From Legionella longbeachae (GTDB taxonomy: Bacteria > Pseudomonadota > Gammaproteobacteria > Legionellales > Legionellaceae), in NCBI RefSeq assembly GCF_004283175.1, contig NZ_RXNW01000015.1:54329-118328 (forward strand): a stretch of 64,000 nt of DNA, read 5' to 3'. Below, one piece after another: positions 43,007-53,039 of this stretch; the stretch's first letter is position 1; the number at the start of each line of letters is the position of its first letter. The notes beneath the pieces were generated by a model. It made no database searches. It had not been told where the DNA came from and saw nothing but the letters and a program-made list of their open reading frames with translations. The position numbers were made by a program, and so were the translations under genes.

Positions 43007-44422
43007 TTACTTTTCCAAATTCGTTGAAGAAAAGAAACGTACCATATCTTTTAACTCTTCTTGTTGAACCTGGGCATTTATCCAATTAAGTTGCACCTGG
43101 GTGGTTACCTGCTCTCGTTGATTCACTAGAAATAAGGTACTGTCTCCTTCATAGAATTTTTGTGTCTCTCCTTGTTGCACCTTAAGTGCCAAATGATACT
43201 CCTTCTTTAAGAAAGCTACCTGCTGATGGATTCTTTTTATCCCAATATAAAGATTGGTAAGTTGATTTTTAAGCTGCTCATACATAAACTTTTTTTCCGC
43301 TCTTATTTGCTCGAGTTCACCCTGTGTACGAATTAACCTCCCTTTGGCCTCTCGACGTAAAACAGGAAATTTGAAAGAAACCCCGATAAAAGCTGCCTCT
43401 GGGATTAACGAAGAATATCCTCCACTGCCGTATTGCTTAAACGTATATGCAGTAGCATCCAAATTGGGCAGTAACTCATTTTGCGCCAAGTCACGCTTAA
43501 GCTTAATTATTCTTGAGTAATTTTGTAGTTTTTTTAAAGAAGGATGGCGTGCTAATTGAGATAATCCTTGCGCTAATTGACCTTGCTGCATCAAAATATG
43601 CGAAGGGAGATTCCTTTCCAAAGGAATTTTAGGATTTCCCTTTTCATCTCGATAATACAAAGATAAATTAATACCAGCCTGTTCAAATATCATCATCCCT
43701 TGGTTAAGTAATTGCTCTCTCTGGATTATTTGTTGCAAGTTTTCGGTTATGGCGAGTTTTGGCAAATCACCTTGATTTGCTTGTTGCTCAATTGCCACTT
43801 GCCGCTTTTGAGCTAATTTTAATAACTGCCTAAAAGTTTTTAATTGCAATCCTGCTTCTACCCATTGCCAATAAACTTTAATCGTTTCTTGATATATCTG
43901 AATTTTAATCGCTTCCGAGTCGTGCTGTTTCATTTTAATTGACTCCGCGGTAGTCAATAAATTGGTTCGCTCCTTATCAATTGTTCGGTCACGAAGTAAA
44001 GGAAATGAAAGTCCGGCTCGATACTCCCCGCCTGAATTCGTTAAGTAGTTTTGATAATAAATGGGCCAGTCTCCATTCCCATTTCGATAACCTGCAAATA
44101 ATTTAACTCCATTGTAAAAGGTGGGAACAGTAAGTTGAGTATCTCCGTAATTGTTAATATAGCCACCTAGGGGCTGTGATCGGGTAGTTGCATCAAGTGA
44201 AGGATCAAATCTTCCCAATGCACTCAAATGCTCGCCTTGAGCCTTGGTAATTTCCAGACGCGCTATTTTAATTTTTGGATAATAATGTGCAACACTCTGA
44301 AGCACCTTGTCCAGGGTTAATTTATTTTGTTCGCTTGCCTCGCTGACAACCGAAAGGATGAAACAAATAAAACCTAGTATAAGCTGATATTTAAATTCGG
44401 TATGAGCAAAAAATCGGTTCAT
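43007..44422 (-). CDS. TolC-like outer membrane efflux protein
   Basis: 471 residues with a signal segment ending near V-S-E-A-S. Two repeats of long helices are separated by beta segments, with characteristic L-S-F-P-L-L-R-D-R near 165 and I-G-V-S-F-K-F-P-V-L near 330. It forms the outer-membrane duct of the tripartite exporter with the next two genes, which it overlaps by four bases. Confidence 0.82.
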   Translation of the reverse strand: MNRFFAHTEFKYQLILGFICFILSVVSEASEQNKLTLDKVLQSVAHYYPKIKIARLEITKAQGEHLSALGRFDPSLDATTRSQPLGGYINNYGDTQLTVPTFYNGVKLFAGYRNGNGDWPIYYQNYLTNSGGEYRAGLSFPLLRDRTIDKERTNLLTTAESIKMKQHDSEAIKIQIYQETIKVYWQWVEAGLQLKTFRQLLKLAQKRQVAIEQQANQGDLPKLAITENLQQIIQREQLLNQGMMIFEQAGINLSLYYRDEKGNPKIPLERNLPSHILMQQGQLAQGLSQLARHPSLKKLQNYSRIIKLKRDLAQNELLPNLDATAYTFKQYGSGGYSSLIPEAAFIGVSFKFPVLRREAKGRLIRTQGELEQIRAEKKFMYEQLKNQLTNLYIGIKRIHQQVAFLKKEYHLALKVQQGETQKFYEGDSTLFLVNQREQVTTQVQLNWINAQVQQEELKDMVRFFSSTNLEK

Positions 44423-45420
44423 GGTTGACTCTTCTCTGGGGTACTTTCGGGTGGAAAACCATTAAATTGCCGCCACAGTTCGTACCATAAAGGCACTTCT
44501 CCCAATTGAATCCAACCATGAACACGCACACCCTGCCTTAAAAATCGAGTTTGAGGCCAAGGTTCATCAGGAACAATGACGGCACGAAATAACCCCAGGC
44601 CATTGTCTGTGGGATCTATAAAAGAAACAGTTCCCCCAAAAGTGCCTACGGCAATTTCAGGCCAACCCCGAAATTGGATTGCAGGCCATCCCTCGAACTG
44701 TAAGCGTGCTTTTTGATGAAGTCGAACAAACGGAATATCATTACCATCAATCCATAGCTCCACAGCGCGTGATTGAGTCTCGGGAATAATTTGTGCCAAA
44801 ACATCTCCCGCTTTAACGACTACACTCTCTTGGCCTGTCAATCGTTTAAAAATTACTCCTGCCACATGGGCTTTTATGAGTTGTGTTTGCTGACGTGCAA
44901 TACGTACATCAACATCCACCATGTCAATATTTGCTTGCGCTAACTCACTTTGGTATTTGGAATATTCAATTTGTGCCAATTCAAATTGACGTTTTGAATT
45001 AATTCCTTGCTGATATAACCTTTTTTGTCGTTCCAGATTAGCTTTTCCGGCTACTATTGATTGTTCTGCTGCCTCTATCCGCAGTGCAATTGCTTTCTTT
45101 TCTAACTCCAATCGCTTCAATAACCCAGGATCATTATCATTGATTTCAACTAGAAGATCGCCGGGTTTTACCTTCATCCCCTCATCAACATACCATTTTT
45201 TAATACGTCCATTGATTGGTGAGTTTAATGTATGAAGCCTTTCAGTTGGTGAATACGCAATCACCTTACCATCACCAAGAGCAAACTGTTGCCATGGAGT
45301 AAAACTTAAAAATAAAACGATAACTAGAGTGATAATAAAAATTATTTTGGCGATTTTTTGTGGCTTTGGGAGTTTTGCAATCATGGTATAGGCATGTAAT
45401 CTCATGGAAGCACCACGCAA
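44419..45420 (-). CDS. HlyD-type membrane fusion protein
   Basis: 333 residues. One N-terminal helix (about 25-42), a lipoyl-like segment (N-S-P-I-N-G-R-I-K-K-W, then V-K-P-G-D-L-L-V-E-I), a helical hairpin and a return segment with A-H-V-A-G-V-I. It bridges the inner-membrane ABC protein and the outer-membrane protein. The exported substrate is not evident. It overlaps the ABC gene by 19 bases. Confidence 0.85.
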   Translation of the reverse strand: MRGASMRLHAYTMIAKLPKPQKIAKIIFIITLVIVLFLSFTPWQQFALGDGKVIAYSPTERLHTLNSPINGRIKKWYVDEGMKVKPGDLLVEINDNDPGLLKRLELEKKAIALRIEAAEQSIVAGKANLERQKRLYQQGINSKRQFELAQIEYSKYQSELAQANIDMVDVDVRIARQQTQLIKAHVAGVIFKRLTGQESVVVKAGDVLAQIIPETQSRAVELWIDGNDIPFVRLHQKARLQFEGWPAIQFRGWPEIAVGTFGGTVSFIDPTDNGLGLFRAVIVPDEPWPQTRFLRQGVRVHGWIQLGEVPLWYELWRQFNGFPPESTPEKSQP

Positions 45421-46970
45421 TTTGTCATTTCTTTGAGTTCATGGGTTTGAGTGACTAAAACCAAAATGGTATTATTCAAGTTCAGCAATCGCTCCATGAG
45501 CAAGTCAATTTTTTCTCTCTCTAATCCATCAAAAGTTCGGTCAATAATGAGTAATTGTGGCTGCAACAAGACAGCTCGAATAATCATTAGGGCAATAAGC
45601 TCAAATTCTGTAAATTCATTGTGCCAGTCATAAATAATCGTTTTTAAGCCATTAGGTTGATGCATTAGTTTTTCAGCGAGTCCGAATTGATTAAATTGTT
45701 CAATAATAATCTTGGTTGATGTATTTTTATGGTTTAACACCAGATTGTCATAAATGCTGCCGGCAAACCACTCCGGATTTCGCAACAATAAGCTGTATTG
45801 GCGAAGTGCTGTTCGATGCTCTTCATTACAAATACTTTGGTTCACTAAAAGGTCCATGTTACATTTCACTCCAAAACCCAAAAGTGATTCGGCAAATGAT
45901 TTACAGGATTCTGCATTTTGAGAATAAACTACTAATGGCTTTTCCAATGCAGCATTTATTTTGATCTCATCAAAGAGCCGAATTTCGATTGTTTTCATAG
46001 GTAGAAATAAAGTATCAAGCTCATTTTTGATTTCCTCCAGAGGTAAATTAAGGACTGTATCAATCTTACTTTCTGAGGACACTAAATCGTAATAGTTTTC
46101 TAAAAGGACACCAAAGCGTTTAAATGCATAAATCAGCGCACCAAGTACAATTTCAGCAGCTACAAGCTGCCCTAAACTCAATTGATTTTTAATAACAAGA
46201 TATCCTCCTAATCCTAGCAGGATGCTGCTTGAAAATGCAGAAAGGAGATAAAAACCAATTTGATGCTTGATGAGTTGCTTAAAATGAGTATTCCTTGCAT
46301 TTAAAAAAGAAACCAAATGCTTGTCAGATTGTAAAATGGCATAGTTATTGTAATTACTGAATCGGAATAAAAATCGATTAATTAAAAGTTCTTCAAGCCA
46401 GGCACCTACTTGATGTTTCTGCGCACACTCTTTTTTTGCGCTCTCTAATCCCTTACGATATGGGATGAAAATAATTAATACGATACTGATAATAATAAAA
46501 GCGTCAAAGATGATAAATAAGGGGTGATAAACCATAAGAAGTAATAACCCCAAGAAAAGCTGCAGACCTAGATTAACCCCATATAGCAAAAGACTGGCAA
46601 GTGATTTTTTGATGGTAACCACTTCAAAAAAGCGATTCACAAGTTCAGGACCATGATGCGTTGAAAAACTATCTAACGACAAGCGAGTAAAATGGTTCGT
46701 TAGGTTTAGACTTATTTTTACCATTAATTTTTGCTGAATCACCTCGAGAACTACGGTTTGCCAAACATTTAAGGCACCAAGAGCTGCCATCAAGATGAAT
46801 ACAATGAGGCTCAAAGTGACTACAGGCTGCATTAATTTTCCAAAGGCAATTAAATTAATTAATGTTTGTGCTGCAATCGGGATGCTCAAAGTCAATAAGC
46901 TTGCTACCAGACTGATGAGCGCAATTGATACTAATGTCGGTTTATCTAAAACTTCCTTAATAGAATTCAT
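45402..46970 (-). CDS. ABC exporter-like protein with degenerate ATPase domain
   Basis: 522 residues: six hydrophobic helices (about 10-300) like HlyB-type exporters, then a C-terminal domain in the place of the ATPase. The Walker A loop is missing (P-L-V-V-Y-S-Q-N-A-E-S-C-K-S replaces G-x-x-G-x-G-K-S), the signature L-S-G-G-Q is absent (F-T-E-F-E-L), and Walker B has I-I-D-R-T instead of I-x-D-E. It therefore probably does not hydrolyse ATP by itself. The frame is open, so it is a diverged protein rather than a fresh pseudogene. Confidence 0.8.
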   Translation of the reverse strand: MNSIKEVLDKPTLVSIALISLVASLLTLSIPIAAQTLINLIAFGKLMQPVVTLSLIVFILMAALGALNVWQTVVLEVIQQKLMVKISLNLTNHFTRLSLDSFSTHHGPELVNRFFEVVTIKKSLASLLLYGVNLGLQLFLGLLLLMVYHPLFIIFDAFIIISIVLIIFIPYRKGLESAKKECAQKHQVGAWLEELLINRFLFRFSNYNNYAILQSDKHLVSFLNARNTHFKQLIKHQIGFYLLSAFSSSILLGLGGYLVIKNQLSLGQLVAAEIVLGALIYAFKRFGVLLENYYDLVSSESKIDTVLNLPLEEIKNELDTLFLPMKTIEIRLFDEIKINAALEKPLVVYSQNAESCKSFAESLLGFGVKCNMDLLVNQSICNEEHRTALRQYSLLLRNPEWFAGSIYDNLVLNHKNTSTKIIIEQFNQFGLAEKLMHQPNGLKTIIYDWHNEFTEFELIALMIIRAVLLQPQLLIIDRTFDGLEREKIDLLMERLLNLNNTILVLVTQTHELKEMTNCVVLP

Positions 46971-47004
46971 TTCTTTTCTAATTATCCTTTTTTATCTTAA
47001 GACA

Positions 47005-47856
47005 TTAATGTTTTAATTTCTTTAGTATGAAAAACTCAAGCGATTCAATCGCTTTATTGTGTTCTTTCTTTTTTAACAAGGATACATGAATATCGCTCAA
47101 TTTTGGTAAGAATCCCTCATCAAGTCGATCAAGATCGTTGGGAATCATACTGCGTTGTATCGCAGTAATGCCTAGCCCTGCGCGCACTGCAGCCATTTTT
47201 CCAGCATAGCTTGGACTGCTGAACACAAGACGCCAGTTTAAATGGTGATTATCGAGAGAATCAATAACATTTCCACGATAGACACAAGGTGTTGGCGAGA
47301 GAATCAGCGGAACTGGTGTGGTATTATTGAATTGAGTTAGAAGTTCCCTCTTCCCTACCCAGTCTACTGGCTCATTCCAAACATCTACGCCCTCAGCTAT
47401 TTGATTTCTTTGATTTGTTTTGATTAAAATCAAATCAAAATCGCCATGATTGAAGCGCTGGATTAAATTAAGAGTCAGCTCACACTCAACATTCAGCATC
47501 ACCCTTGGATGAAGCCGTGAAAACTCAACCAGTACATCCGACAAAATCATTGAAGCAAAATCTTCAGGCAAACCAAAACGAAGCTCCCCATGAAGCTCTG
47601 GCGCTTTAAACCGGTCAAGTGATTCGCGATGAAGTTCATAAATCCTTTTGGCATAGCCTAAAAAAAGCTCTCCGTCAGGGGTGAGAGACAACTCACGTCC
47701 GCGAAGAATTAAAGGTTTTTCAATCAGTTGCTCAAGTTTTGCAATCTGCTGACTGATCGCGGATTGAGTGCGCCCCACTCGAAGGGCTGCTTTTGTAAAA
47801 CTCTGGGTTTCTGCAACCGCCAAAAAGCATTGCAAAGTCACTGTATCAAAACTCAT
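47005..47856 (-). CDS. LysR-family regulator of the dab operon
   Basis: 283 residues. The N-terminal helix-turn-helix reads A-V-A-E-T-Q-S-F-T-K-A-A-L-R-V-G-R-T-Q-S, with S-Q-Q-I-A-K-L-E after it; the substrate domain follows. It is divergent from dabB across 88 bases, so it likely senses carbon status and controls the operon, as CbbR/CmpR-type proteins do elsewhere. An inverted repeat, CATTAG-N5-CTAATG, overlaps its start codon. Confidence 0.88.
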   Translation of the reverse strand: MSFDTVTLQCFLAVAETQSFTKAALRVGRTQSAISQQIAKLEQLIEKPLILRGRELSLTPDGELFLGYAKRIYELHRESLDRFKAPELHGELRFGLPEDFASMILSDVLVEFSRLHPRVMLNVECELTLNLIQRFNHGDFDLILIKTNQRNQIAEGVDVWNEPVDWVGKRELLTQFNNTTPVPLILSPTPCVYRGNVIDSLDNHHLNWRLVFSSPSYAGKMAAVRAGLGITAIQRSMIPNDLDRLDEGFLPKLSDIHVSLLKKKEHNKAIESLEFFILKKLKH

Positions 47857-47894
47857 TAGAACTCCTAATGAAATGAATAAAAATTATTAATTTC

Positions 47895-47906
47895 ACTTAT
47901 ATAAGT
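47895..47906. promoter_or_regulatory. Palindrome between lysR and dabB
   Basis: ACTTATATAAGT is a perfect 12-base palindrome in the 88-base divergent region. Its placement suits LysR binding. Confidence 0.4.
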
Positions 47907-47944
47907 TTATCTAATATATTTCGATTGTAGCAAAATAATTTCTA

Positions 47945-49474
47945 ATGATGAATACTGTGAATACGATAACAAATTTTTTATTTGTCGCTCTTCTGGCATC
48001 CCCAGCCCTCGCTCTGATCATTAACTGCTTTAGTGGCAGGAAAAGAGCTGTATCTGCAGCTGCATGGGGAAGTTTTTCTATTGGTTTTGGATTTATAATT
48101 GGTCTCATTTTATTAAGCCGCTTGAGCTTATCAGAAATGCCGGTGACCTATTTGCTCATCAGCTTTAATACCTTAAGTTTATTATTATGTAATTTAATTT
48201 TACTGGTAAGTTTTATCGTTCATCGATTTTCTTTAAGGTACATGGACGGCGACCGAATCTATTCACGTTATTTTTTTACCCTGGCAGCGATTACCCTTAG
48301 CGCTGTAGTCATGGTTCTTGCAGATAACCTCTTTCTCTTTTGGTCTTTTTGGTCACTCAGCAACCTGCTATTAATCGTGTTAATGGTTCATAAAAGCGAA
48401 TGGACTGCGGCAAGAAACTCGGGGCGGCTCACCCTAAATACCCTATTGATAGGTAGCATCAGTTTATTATCCGCTTTTACTTTAATCACCTTAAGCAATG
48501 ACACCGCTTCCATTAACGCTTTAAATGAGAAGGAACTAGCAGGATCCTCTGTTTTTGTCCCTGCTATGACTCTGATTATGCTCACCGCATTAACTCAATC
48601 CGCTATTTGGCCCTTTCATCGCTGGTTGATTAGCTCTTTAAATTCGCCAACTCCTGTTTCTGCTCTGATGCATGCAGGCCTTGTCAATGGAGGTGGCATC
48701 CTCATTGTAAAGTTTGCCCCACTTTTTGCAGCATCGAGTTACTTACTGATGACTGTATTCGTTCTGGGAGCCCTTTCAGCTTTCTTAGGAACTTTTTGGA
48801 AGCTCATGCAATATGATATTAAAAAAATGCTGGCTTGCTCTACTTTAGCGCAAATGGGATTCATGATGATGCAATGCGGTCTGGGACTATTTGCCGCCGC
48901 TGTAGCTCACTTGTGTTGGCATGGTTTATTCAAATCCTATTTATTCTTAAGCTCAGGCTCGGTCGTTGCCCAAAGAAGTCATGAGCCTAAAATAACGGCG
49001 TACAAACCAATTGTCGTTTTAATTGCTAGTATTGGCGGCATCTTAGGCATGTTTGGTTTTGCATTTATGACGAATAAGCCAATCCTGTCTCTGCAAGCAA
49101 CCTCATTCTTGCTGGTATTTGCATTCATTGCAGGAACGCAAATGATGCTCACAGTAATGAGCAATCGCTTGTCCATCATCAATATGGCGATTGGACTCTT
49201 GATGTCTTCCTTAGCTGGCTTAGTTTACGGCGCAAGCATTCATCTGATTGAATTAACTCTTCCTAACTTAACTCAGTTTTACTTACCCAAGTTATCAATC
49301 CTGCACCTGATTACTTTAGTTCTGCTTGTTTTACCGTGGTTTCTTTTTAACCTTGGGTTAATGAACCGAATAAAAGAATCGAATTTCTGGTGCAGGATTT
49401 ACATAAACTTATTCAACCAAAGTCAACCCTCTCCCCAAACGGTAACCACACTACGGTCTGATTATAAATACTAA
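47945..49474 (+). CDS. dabB: DabB-like NADH-dehydrogenase-subunit-5 family protein
   Basis: 509 residues with about 13 helices. It has the NuoL/Mrp signature: P-F-H-R-W-L-I-S-S-L-N-S-P-T-P-V-S-A-L-M, then H-A-G-L-V-N-G-G-G and M-L-A-C-S-T-L-A-Q-M-G. Placed directly before dabA and away from any Nuo genes, it is the ion-translocating subunit DabB, which energises bicarbonate/CO2 uptake. Confidence 0.88.
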   Translation: MMNTVNTITNFLFVALLASPALALIINCFSGRKRAVSAAAWGSFSIGFGFIIGLILLSRLSLSEMPVTYLLISFNTLSLLLCNLILLVSFIVHRFSLRYMDGDRIYSRYFFTLAAITLSAVVMVLADNLFLFWSFWSLSNLLLIVLMVHKSEWTAARNSGRLTLNTLLIGSISLLSAFTLITLSNDTASINALNEKELAGSSVFVPAMTLIMLTALTQSAIWPFHRWLISSLNSPTPVSALMHAGLVNGGGILIVKFAPLFAASSYLLMTVFVLGALSAFLGTFWKLMQYDIKKMLACSTLAQMGFMMMQCGLGLFAAAVAHLCWHGLFKSYLFLSSGSVVAQRSHEPKITAYKPIVVLIASIGGILGMFGFAFMTNKPILSLQATSFLLVFAFIAGTQMMLTVMSNRLSIINMAIGLLMSSLAGLVYGASIHLIELTLPNLTQFYLPKLSILHLITLVLLVLPWFLFNLGLMNRIKESNFWCRIYINLFNQSQPSPQTVTTLRSDYKY

Positions 49475-49492
49475 TTATTCTAAGGAGTAACC

Positions 49493-51778
49493 ATGAGTAC
49501 AGCAAAATTAATGGCGAATAAAGAAAAAACAAATGAACTCTCCATGAAAAAGAATACTTCAATCAAAACCCAAAACAAGAGAGTCGAAATACGCGTGTTA
49601 GTGGAAAATGCAGCCCAACGGATTGCACCGGTTTGGCCTTTAGAAACATTTATCGCCTGCAATCCCTTACAAGGGCTTGAAGCACAAAGATTTGAAGTGG
49701 CCATAGCGCAAGGTGATTTTCAACGAAAGGAAGTTCCACGTAATCGTGCTTTAGAAGACGTGAACCTGCAGATGATTAAATGGTGTAGCGCCTTTTACGA
49801 TGCCGGGCAAGGTGCTATCGAAATGCCGCATCGAGACAAAGGATTCTATTTTGGATTTTTAAAATTAGCGTGTTTTGACAAAAAGCTGCATAAAAATAAA
49901 AAAGAAGCAAAACAATGGTTAATGACTTTGCCTGGGTCTGCAGAAGAAGCAATTATTCTTTGTCTGCAAAAACTTAAAGTTCCCAAGGAAAAAGCCGAAA
50001 AATTCATCTCCAAAACCTTTCTTTATTTACCAGGATGGGCGGGGTTTGTGAAATGGAAAGCCCATTGGCACAATCCAACAACAGCAGACAAACAACAGGC
50101 GACACTCATCGACTTTCTTGCGGTTCGTTTGGTCATTACCTGTTTGCTCTGGCCTGAAGCAGGACAGGAGAAAATAAGCGAAGAAGATGCTTCTTTGGTT
50201 CAGGACGTTCTTAAAGAAATAAAAAGCAATGAAAAACACTATGAGCAGGAATTGGTAAAAACACTGCTGCCTGAAGTCAAGCAAGTGCCCACCAAGCCCC
50301 AAAGAGCGGATGTACAACTCGTGTTTTGTATTGATGTTCGCTCAGAACCCATACGACGCGCTATCGAAAAGCAGGGAAACTATGAAACTCTAGGATTTGC
50401 TGGCTTTTTTGGCATCCCCATTCAAGTACAGGAATTTGAGAGTGGTAAAACAAAAGACTGCTGTCCTGTATTATTAAAACCACGTTATCGAGTTGATGAA
50501 AAACCAAGTGCAGCAAATAACTTTTTAATGGAACAACACCTTCAGGGCAAGACGATTAAGACTACCCTTGGCAAAATCTATCAGGAATTAAAATATAATT
50601 TTGCAACGCCTTTTGCTTTGGTTGAAACCCTTGGTGCCTGGTGTGGCCTGAAGATGCTTTTGCAATCGCTTGCTCTGGGTTATACAAAAAAAACAAGTCA
50701 AACATTAAATCATTTGATTGCACCTCCACTTCAAACAGAGCCATCGTTAGAATTAAATGGGGATAATTTGGAGCATGGTATTGCTCTAAGTGAGCAGATT
50801 GATTATGCCGAAACTGTATTACGACTTATGGGGCTCACTTCAGGTTTTGCAAAATTGATTGTTCTTTGCGGTCATGGAAGTAGCACCGAAAACAATCCCT
50901 ACGCGTCTGCTCTGGATTGTGGTGCTTGTGGTGGAAATCATGGTGGAACCAATGCCAAGCTTTTAGCCAAAATCCTAAATAAAATAGACGTTCGAAGAGC
51001 TTTGGAAGATAAAGGAATTCACATTCCAATGGACACGCTTTTTTATGCCGCGCTTCACAATACCACCACCGACTCTATTAAGCTTTATAACTTGAACACA
51101 AGTAAGGTACTTTATCCAGAACTAGTCAATCAGTTACTTGTTGATTTGGATGAGGCAAAGTCGAGCAACAATTCAGAACGAGGTCGAAAATTAAATTCAG
51201 TCCATCCTGAACAAGACATTCAGCGAAGAAGTCAGGATTGGTCTGAAACACGACCTGAATGGGGGCTTGCGCGCAATGCTGCTTTTATTGTTGCCCCACG
51301 TTCATTAACAAAAAACATCAATCTTGATGGCCGATGCTTTCTACATTCTTACGATTGGAAACAAGACCCAGAAGGGAGTTTCCTTGAAACCATTCTGACT
51401 GCACCCATGGTGGTTGCGCAATGGATTAATACCCAATATTTGTTTTCAACCATCGATAATGTCGCTTACGGAAGTGGTAGCAAAATCACTCACAATGTCA
51501 CGGGTAAAATGGGCATCATGCAAGGCAATGGCAGTGATTTAATGCATGGTTTGCCTTTGCAATCCGTGATGAGTAGTGATGAAACATCATACCATCAGCC
51601 ACAACGTTTATTGACTGTAGTCTATGCACCACAAGCACTCATATCAAATATTATCGAGCGACAAGCTATTTTAAAAACATTGTTTTTCAATGAATGGGTT
51701 CATCTCATCATCATTGAACCCAATAATGGTCAAGCCTACAAACTGAATCAAAATGGCAATTGGATTTTAGCACACTAA
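49493..51778 (+). CDS. dabA: DabA (DUF2309) inorganic carbon uptake protein
   Basis: 761 residues. The beta-carbonic-anhydrase-like zinc site is visible: Cys279 and Asp281 in V-F-C-I-D-V-R, then His461 in C-G-H-G-S-S and Cys476 in A-L-D-C-G-A-C-G-G. The His-Cys spacing of 15 equals that of characterised DabA. DabA with DabB forms a complex that converts and traps CO2 as bicarbonate. It lies 18 bases after dabB. An intracellular pathogen could use it for anaplerotic carbon supply or growth at air CO2 levels (inferred). Confidence 0.9.
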   Translation: MSTAKLMANKEKTNELSMKKNTSIKTQNKRVEIRVLVENAAQRIAPVWPLETFIACNPLQGLEAQRFEVAIAQGDFQRKEVPRNRALEDVNLQMIKWCSAFYDAGQGAIEMPHRDKGFYFGFLKLACFDKKLHKNKKEAKQWLMTLPGSAEEAIILCLQKLKVPKEKAEKFISKTFLYLPGWAGFVKWKAHWHNPTTADKQQATLIDFLAVRLVITCLLWPEAGQEKISEEDASLVQDVLKEIKSNEKHYEQELVKTLLPEVKQVPTKPQRADVQLVFCIDVRSEPIRRAIEKQGNYETLGFAGFFGIPIQVQEFESGKTKDCCPVLLKPRYRVDEKPSAANNFLMEQHLQGKTIKTTLGKIYQELKYNFATPFALVETLGAWCGLKMLLQSLALGYTKKTSQTLNHLIAPPLQTEPSLELNGDNLEHGIALSEQIDYAETVLRLMGLTSGFAKLIVLCGHGSSTENNPYASALDCGACGGNHGGTNAKLLAKILNKIDVRRALEDKGIHIPMDTLFYAALHNTTTDSIKLYNLNTSKVLYPELVNQLLVDLDEAKSSNNSERGRKLNSVHPEQDIQRRSQDWSETRPEWGLARNAAFIVAPRSLTKNINLDGRCFLHSYDWKQDPEGSFLETILTAPMVVAQWINTQYLFSTIDNVAYGSGSKITHNVTGKMGIMQGNGSDLMHGLPLQSVMSSDETSYHQPQRLLTVVYAPQALISNIIERQAILKTLFFNEWVHLIIIEPNNGQAYKLNQNGNWILAH

Positions 51779-51794
51779 AAACGAGGAGAAAAAA

Positions 51795-52163
51795 ATGAAT
51801 GTTATCAAAGTTCAGGAACGAAAGGATATTGGTATTAACCTCCATCCTATGAAAAAAATTGAAATAATAGTTTCTGGGGAGCATGAACAGCTTATCAGCT
51901 CGATGATGGAAGAAGCAAAAGTTACCGGATTTACGTTATTCAGAAACATTTCAGGTAAAGGCCATAATGGATTTCATGAAGGAAAAATATTATTCAACGA
52001 CAGGGCCTCACTGATTATGTTTCTTGCCGTAGCTCCGGAGGAAGTCATAGCAACCCTTGCTTTAGGAATGAAAACTTTATTTCAACAGAATTCGGGTGTA
52101 ATGTTTGTTTCTGATGTTGATGTCGCCCGAATGGATTATTTCCACTCAATCACTGGAGCTTAA
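51795..52163 (+). CDS. PII-like regulator of the dab operon
   Basis: 122 residues, with a beta-alpha-beta start (M-K-K-I-E-I-I-V-S-G-E-H), a segment T-G-F-T-L-F-R-N-I-S-G-K-G-H corresponding to the T-loop region of PII proteins, and a repeat. It lacks the classic uridylylation Tyr motif. Such PII-like proteins occur beside carbon transporters and bind adenyl nucleotides or bicarbonate. It begins 17 bases after dabA. Confidence 0.8.
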   Translation: MNVIKVQERKDIGINLHPMKKIEIIVSGEHEQLISSMMEEAKVTGFTLFRNISGKGHNGFHEGKILFNDRASLIMFLAVAPEEVIATLALGMKTLFQQNSGVMFVSDVDVARMDYFHSITGA

Positions 52164-52165
52164 TC

Positions 52166-52999
52166 ATGCATTATCGCAATCAGTCGGTTTTGCTTGCCTC
52201 AAAACATGAAAAAGAAAAAGCAATTGCTGAAGTATTTTTTAATAAACTCTCGTGCACACTGGCGGTGCACGAATTTGATACCGACCAATTTGGGACTTTT
52301 ACTGGTGAAATCGCAAGGACATTAAGTCCCTATGATACTTGTATGTTAAAAGCAAGGCGCGCTGCTGAACACTACGGTTATGATTTAGCAATTGCGAGTG
52401 AAGGCAGTTTTGGTCCGCATCCTGCATTTCCCTTTATTCCCAGTGACCATGAAATCATGGTACTTGTAGATCGCAAAAACAATTGGGTAATTGCAGAGCA
52501 GTATATTACACCCAAAACAAATTACCGCATGATGACCATAACGCCCCAAACAGAGCTCCACGATTTTTTAGAAAAATCAGGCTTTCCTGAGCATGCCCTC
52601 ACCCTGCAAACCAATAGCGATAAAAAAGTGATTGCAAAGGGGATTAGAGACGTCAAATCGCTCAAGACTGCCCTGTCCCGTGGTTTTCAACAAGAAAAAG
52701 AGCTCTTTCTCGCCACCGATATGAGAGCAATGATGAATCCTTTGAGGATGCAGGCGATTTCTGTACTCGCTGAAAAATTAGTTAATCGAATTCAATGTTG
52801 TTGCCCCCACTGCTTAACTCCTGGTTTTGGGTTTAAAGAAACCAAAGGCAATCTTCCTTGCAATGAATGCACATCCCCCACTTCGTTATACCAGCAAGAA
52901 ATCTGGGGGTGTATTCGATGTGATCATCAGGAAAAACACCCAAGAAAAGACGGTTTACAGTCAGCTGATCCACAATATTGTGACTATTGTAATCCCTAA
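52166..52999 (+). CDS. DUF6671-like zinc-ribbon protein
   Basis: 277 residues. The N-terminal half has E-F-D-T-D-Q-F-G-T-F-T-G-E-I and A-S-E-G-S-F-G-P-H-P, motifs of DUF6671 as I recall it. The C-terminal part has paired cysteines C-C-C-P-H-C, C-N-E-C, C-I-R-C and Y-C-D-Y-C-N-P, enough for two zinc ribbons. It is the last gene of the dab operon, two bases after the PII-like gene. Function unknown. Confidence 0.78.
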   Translation: MHYRNQSVLLASKHEKEKAIAEVFFNKLSCTLAVHEFDTDQFGTFTGEIARTLSPYDTCMLKARRAAEHYGYDLAIASEGSFGPHPAFPFIPSDHEIMVLVDRKNNWVIAEQYITPKTNYRMMTITPQTELHDFLEKSGFPEHALTLQTNSDKKVIAKGIRDVKSLKTALSRGFQQEKELFLATDMRAMMNPLRMQAISVLAEKLVNRIQCCCPHCLTPGFGFKETKGNLPCNECTSPTSLYQQEIWGCIRCDHQEKHPRKDGLQSADPQYCDYCNP

Positions 53000-53039
53000 A
53001 AAATAATCAAATTAGGAGTAAATTTAGTAAAAGCGAAAT

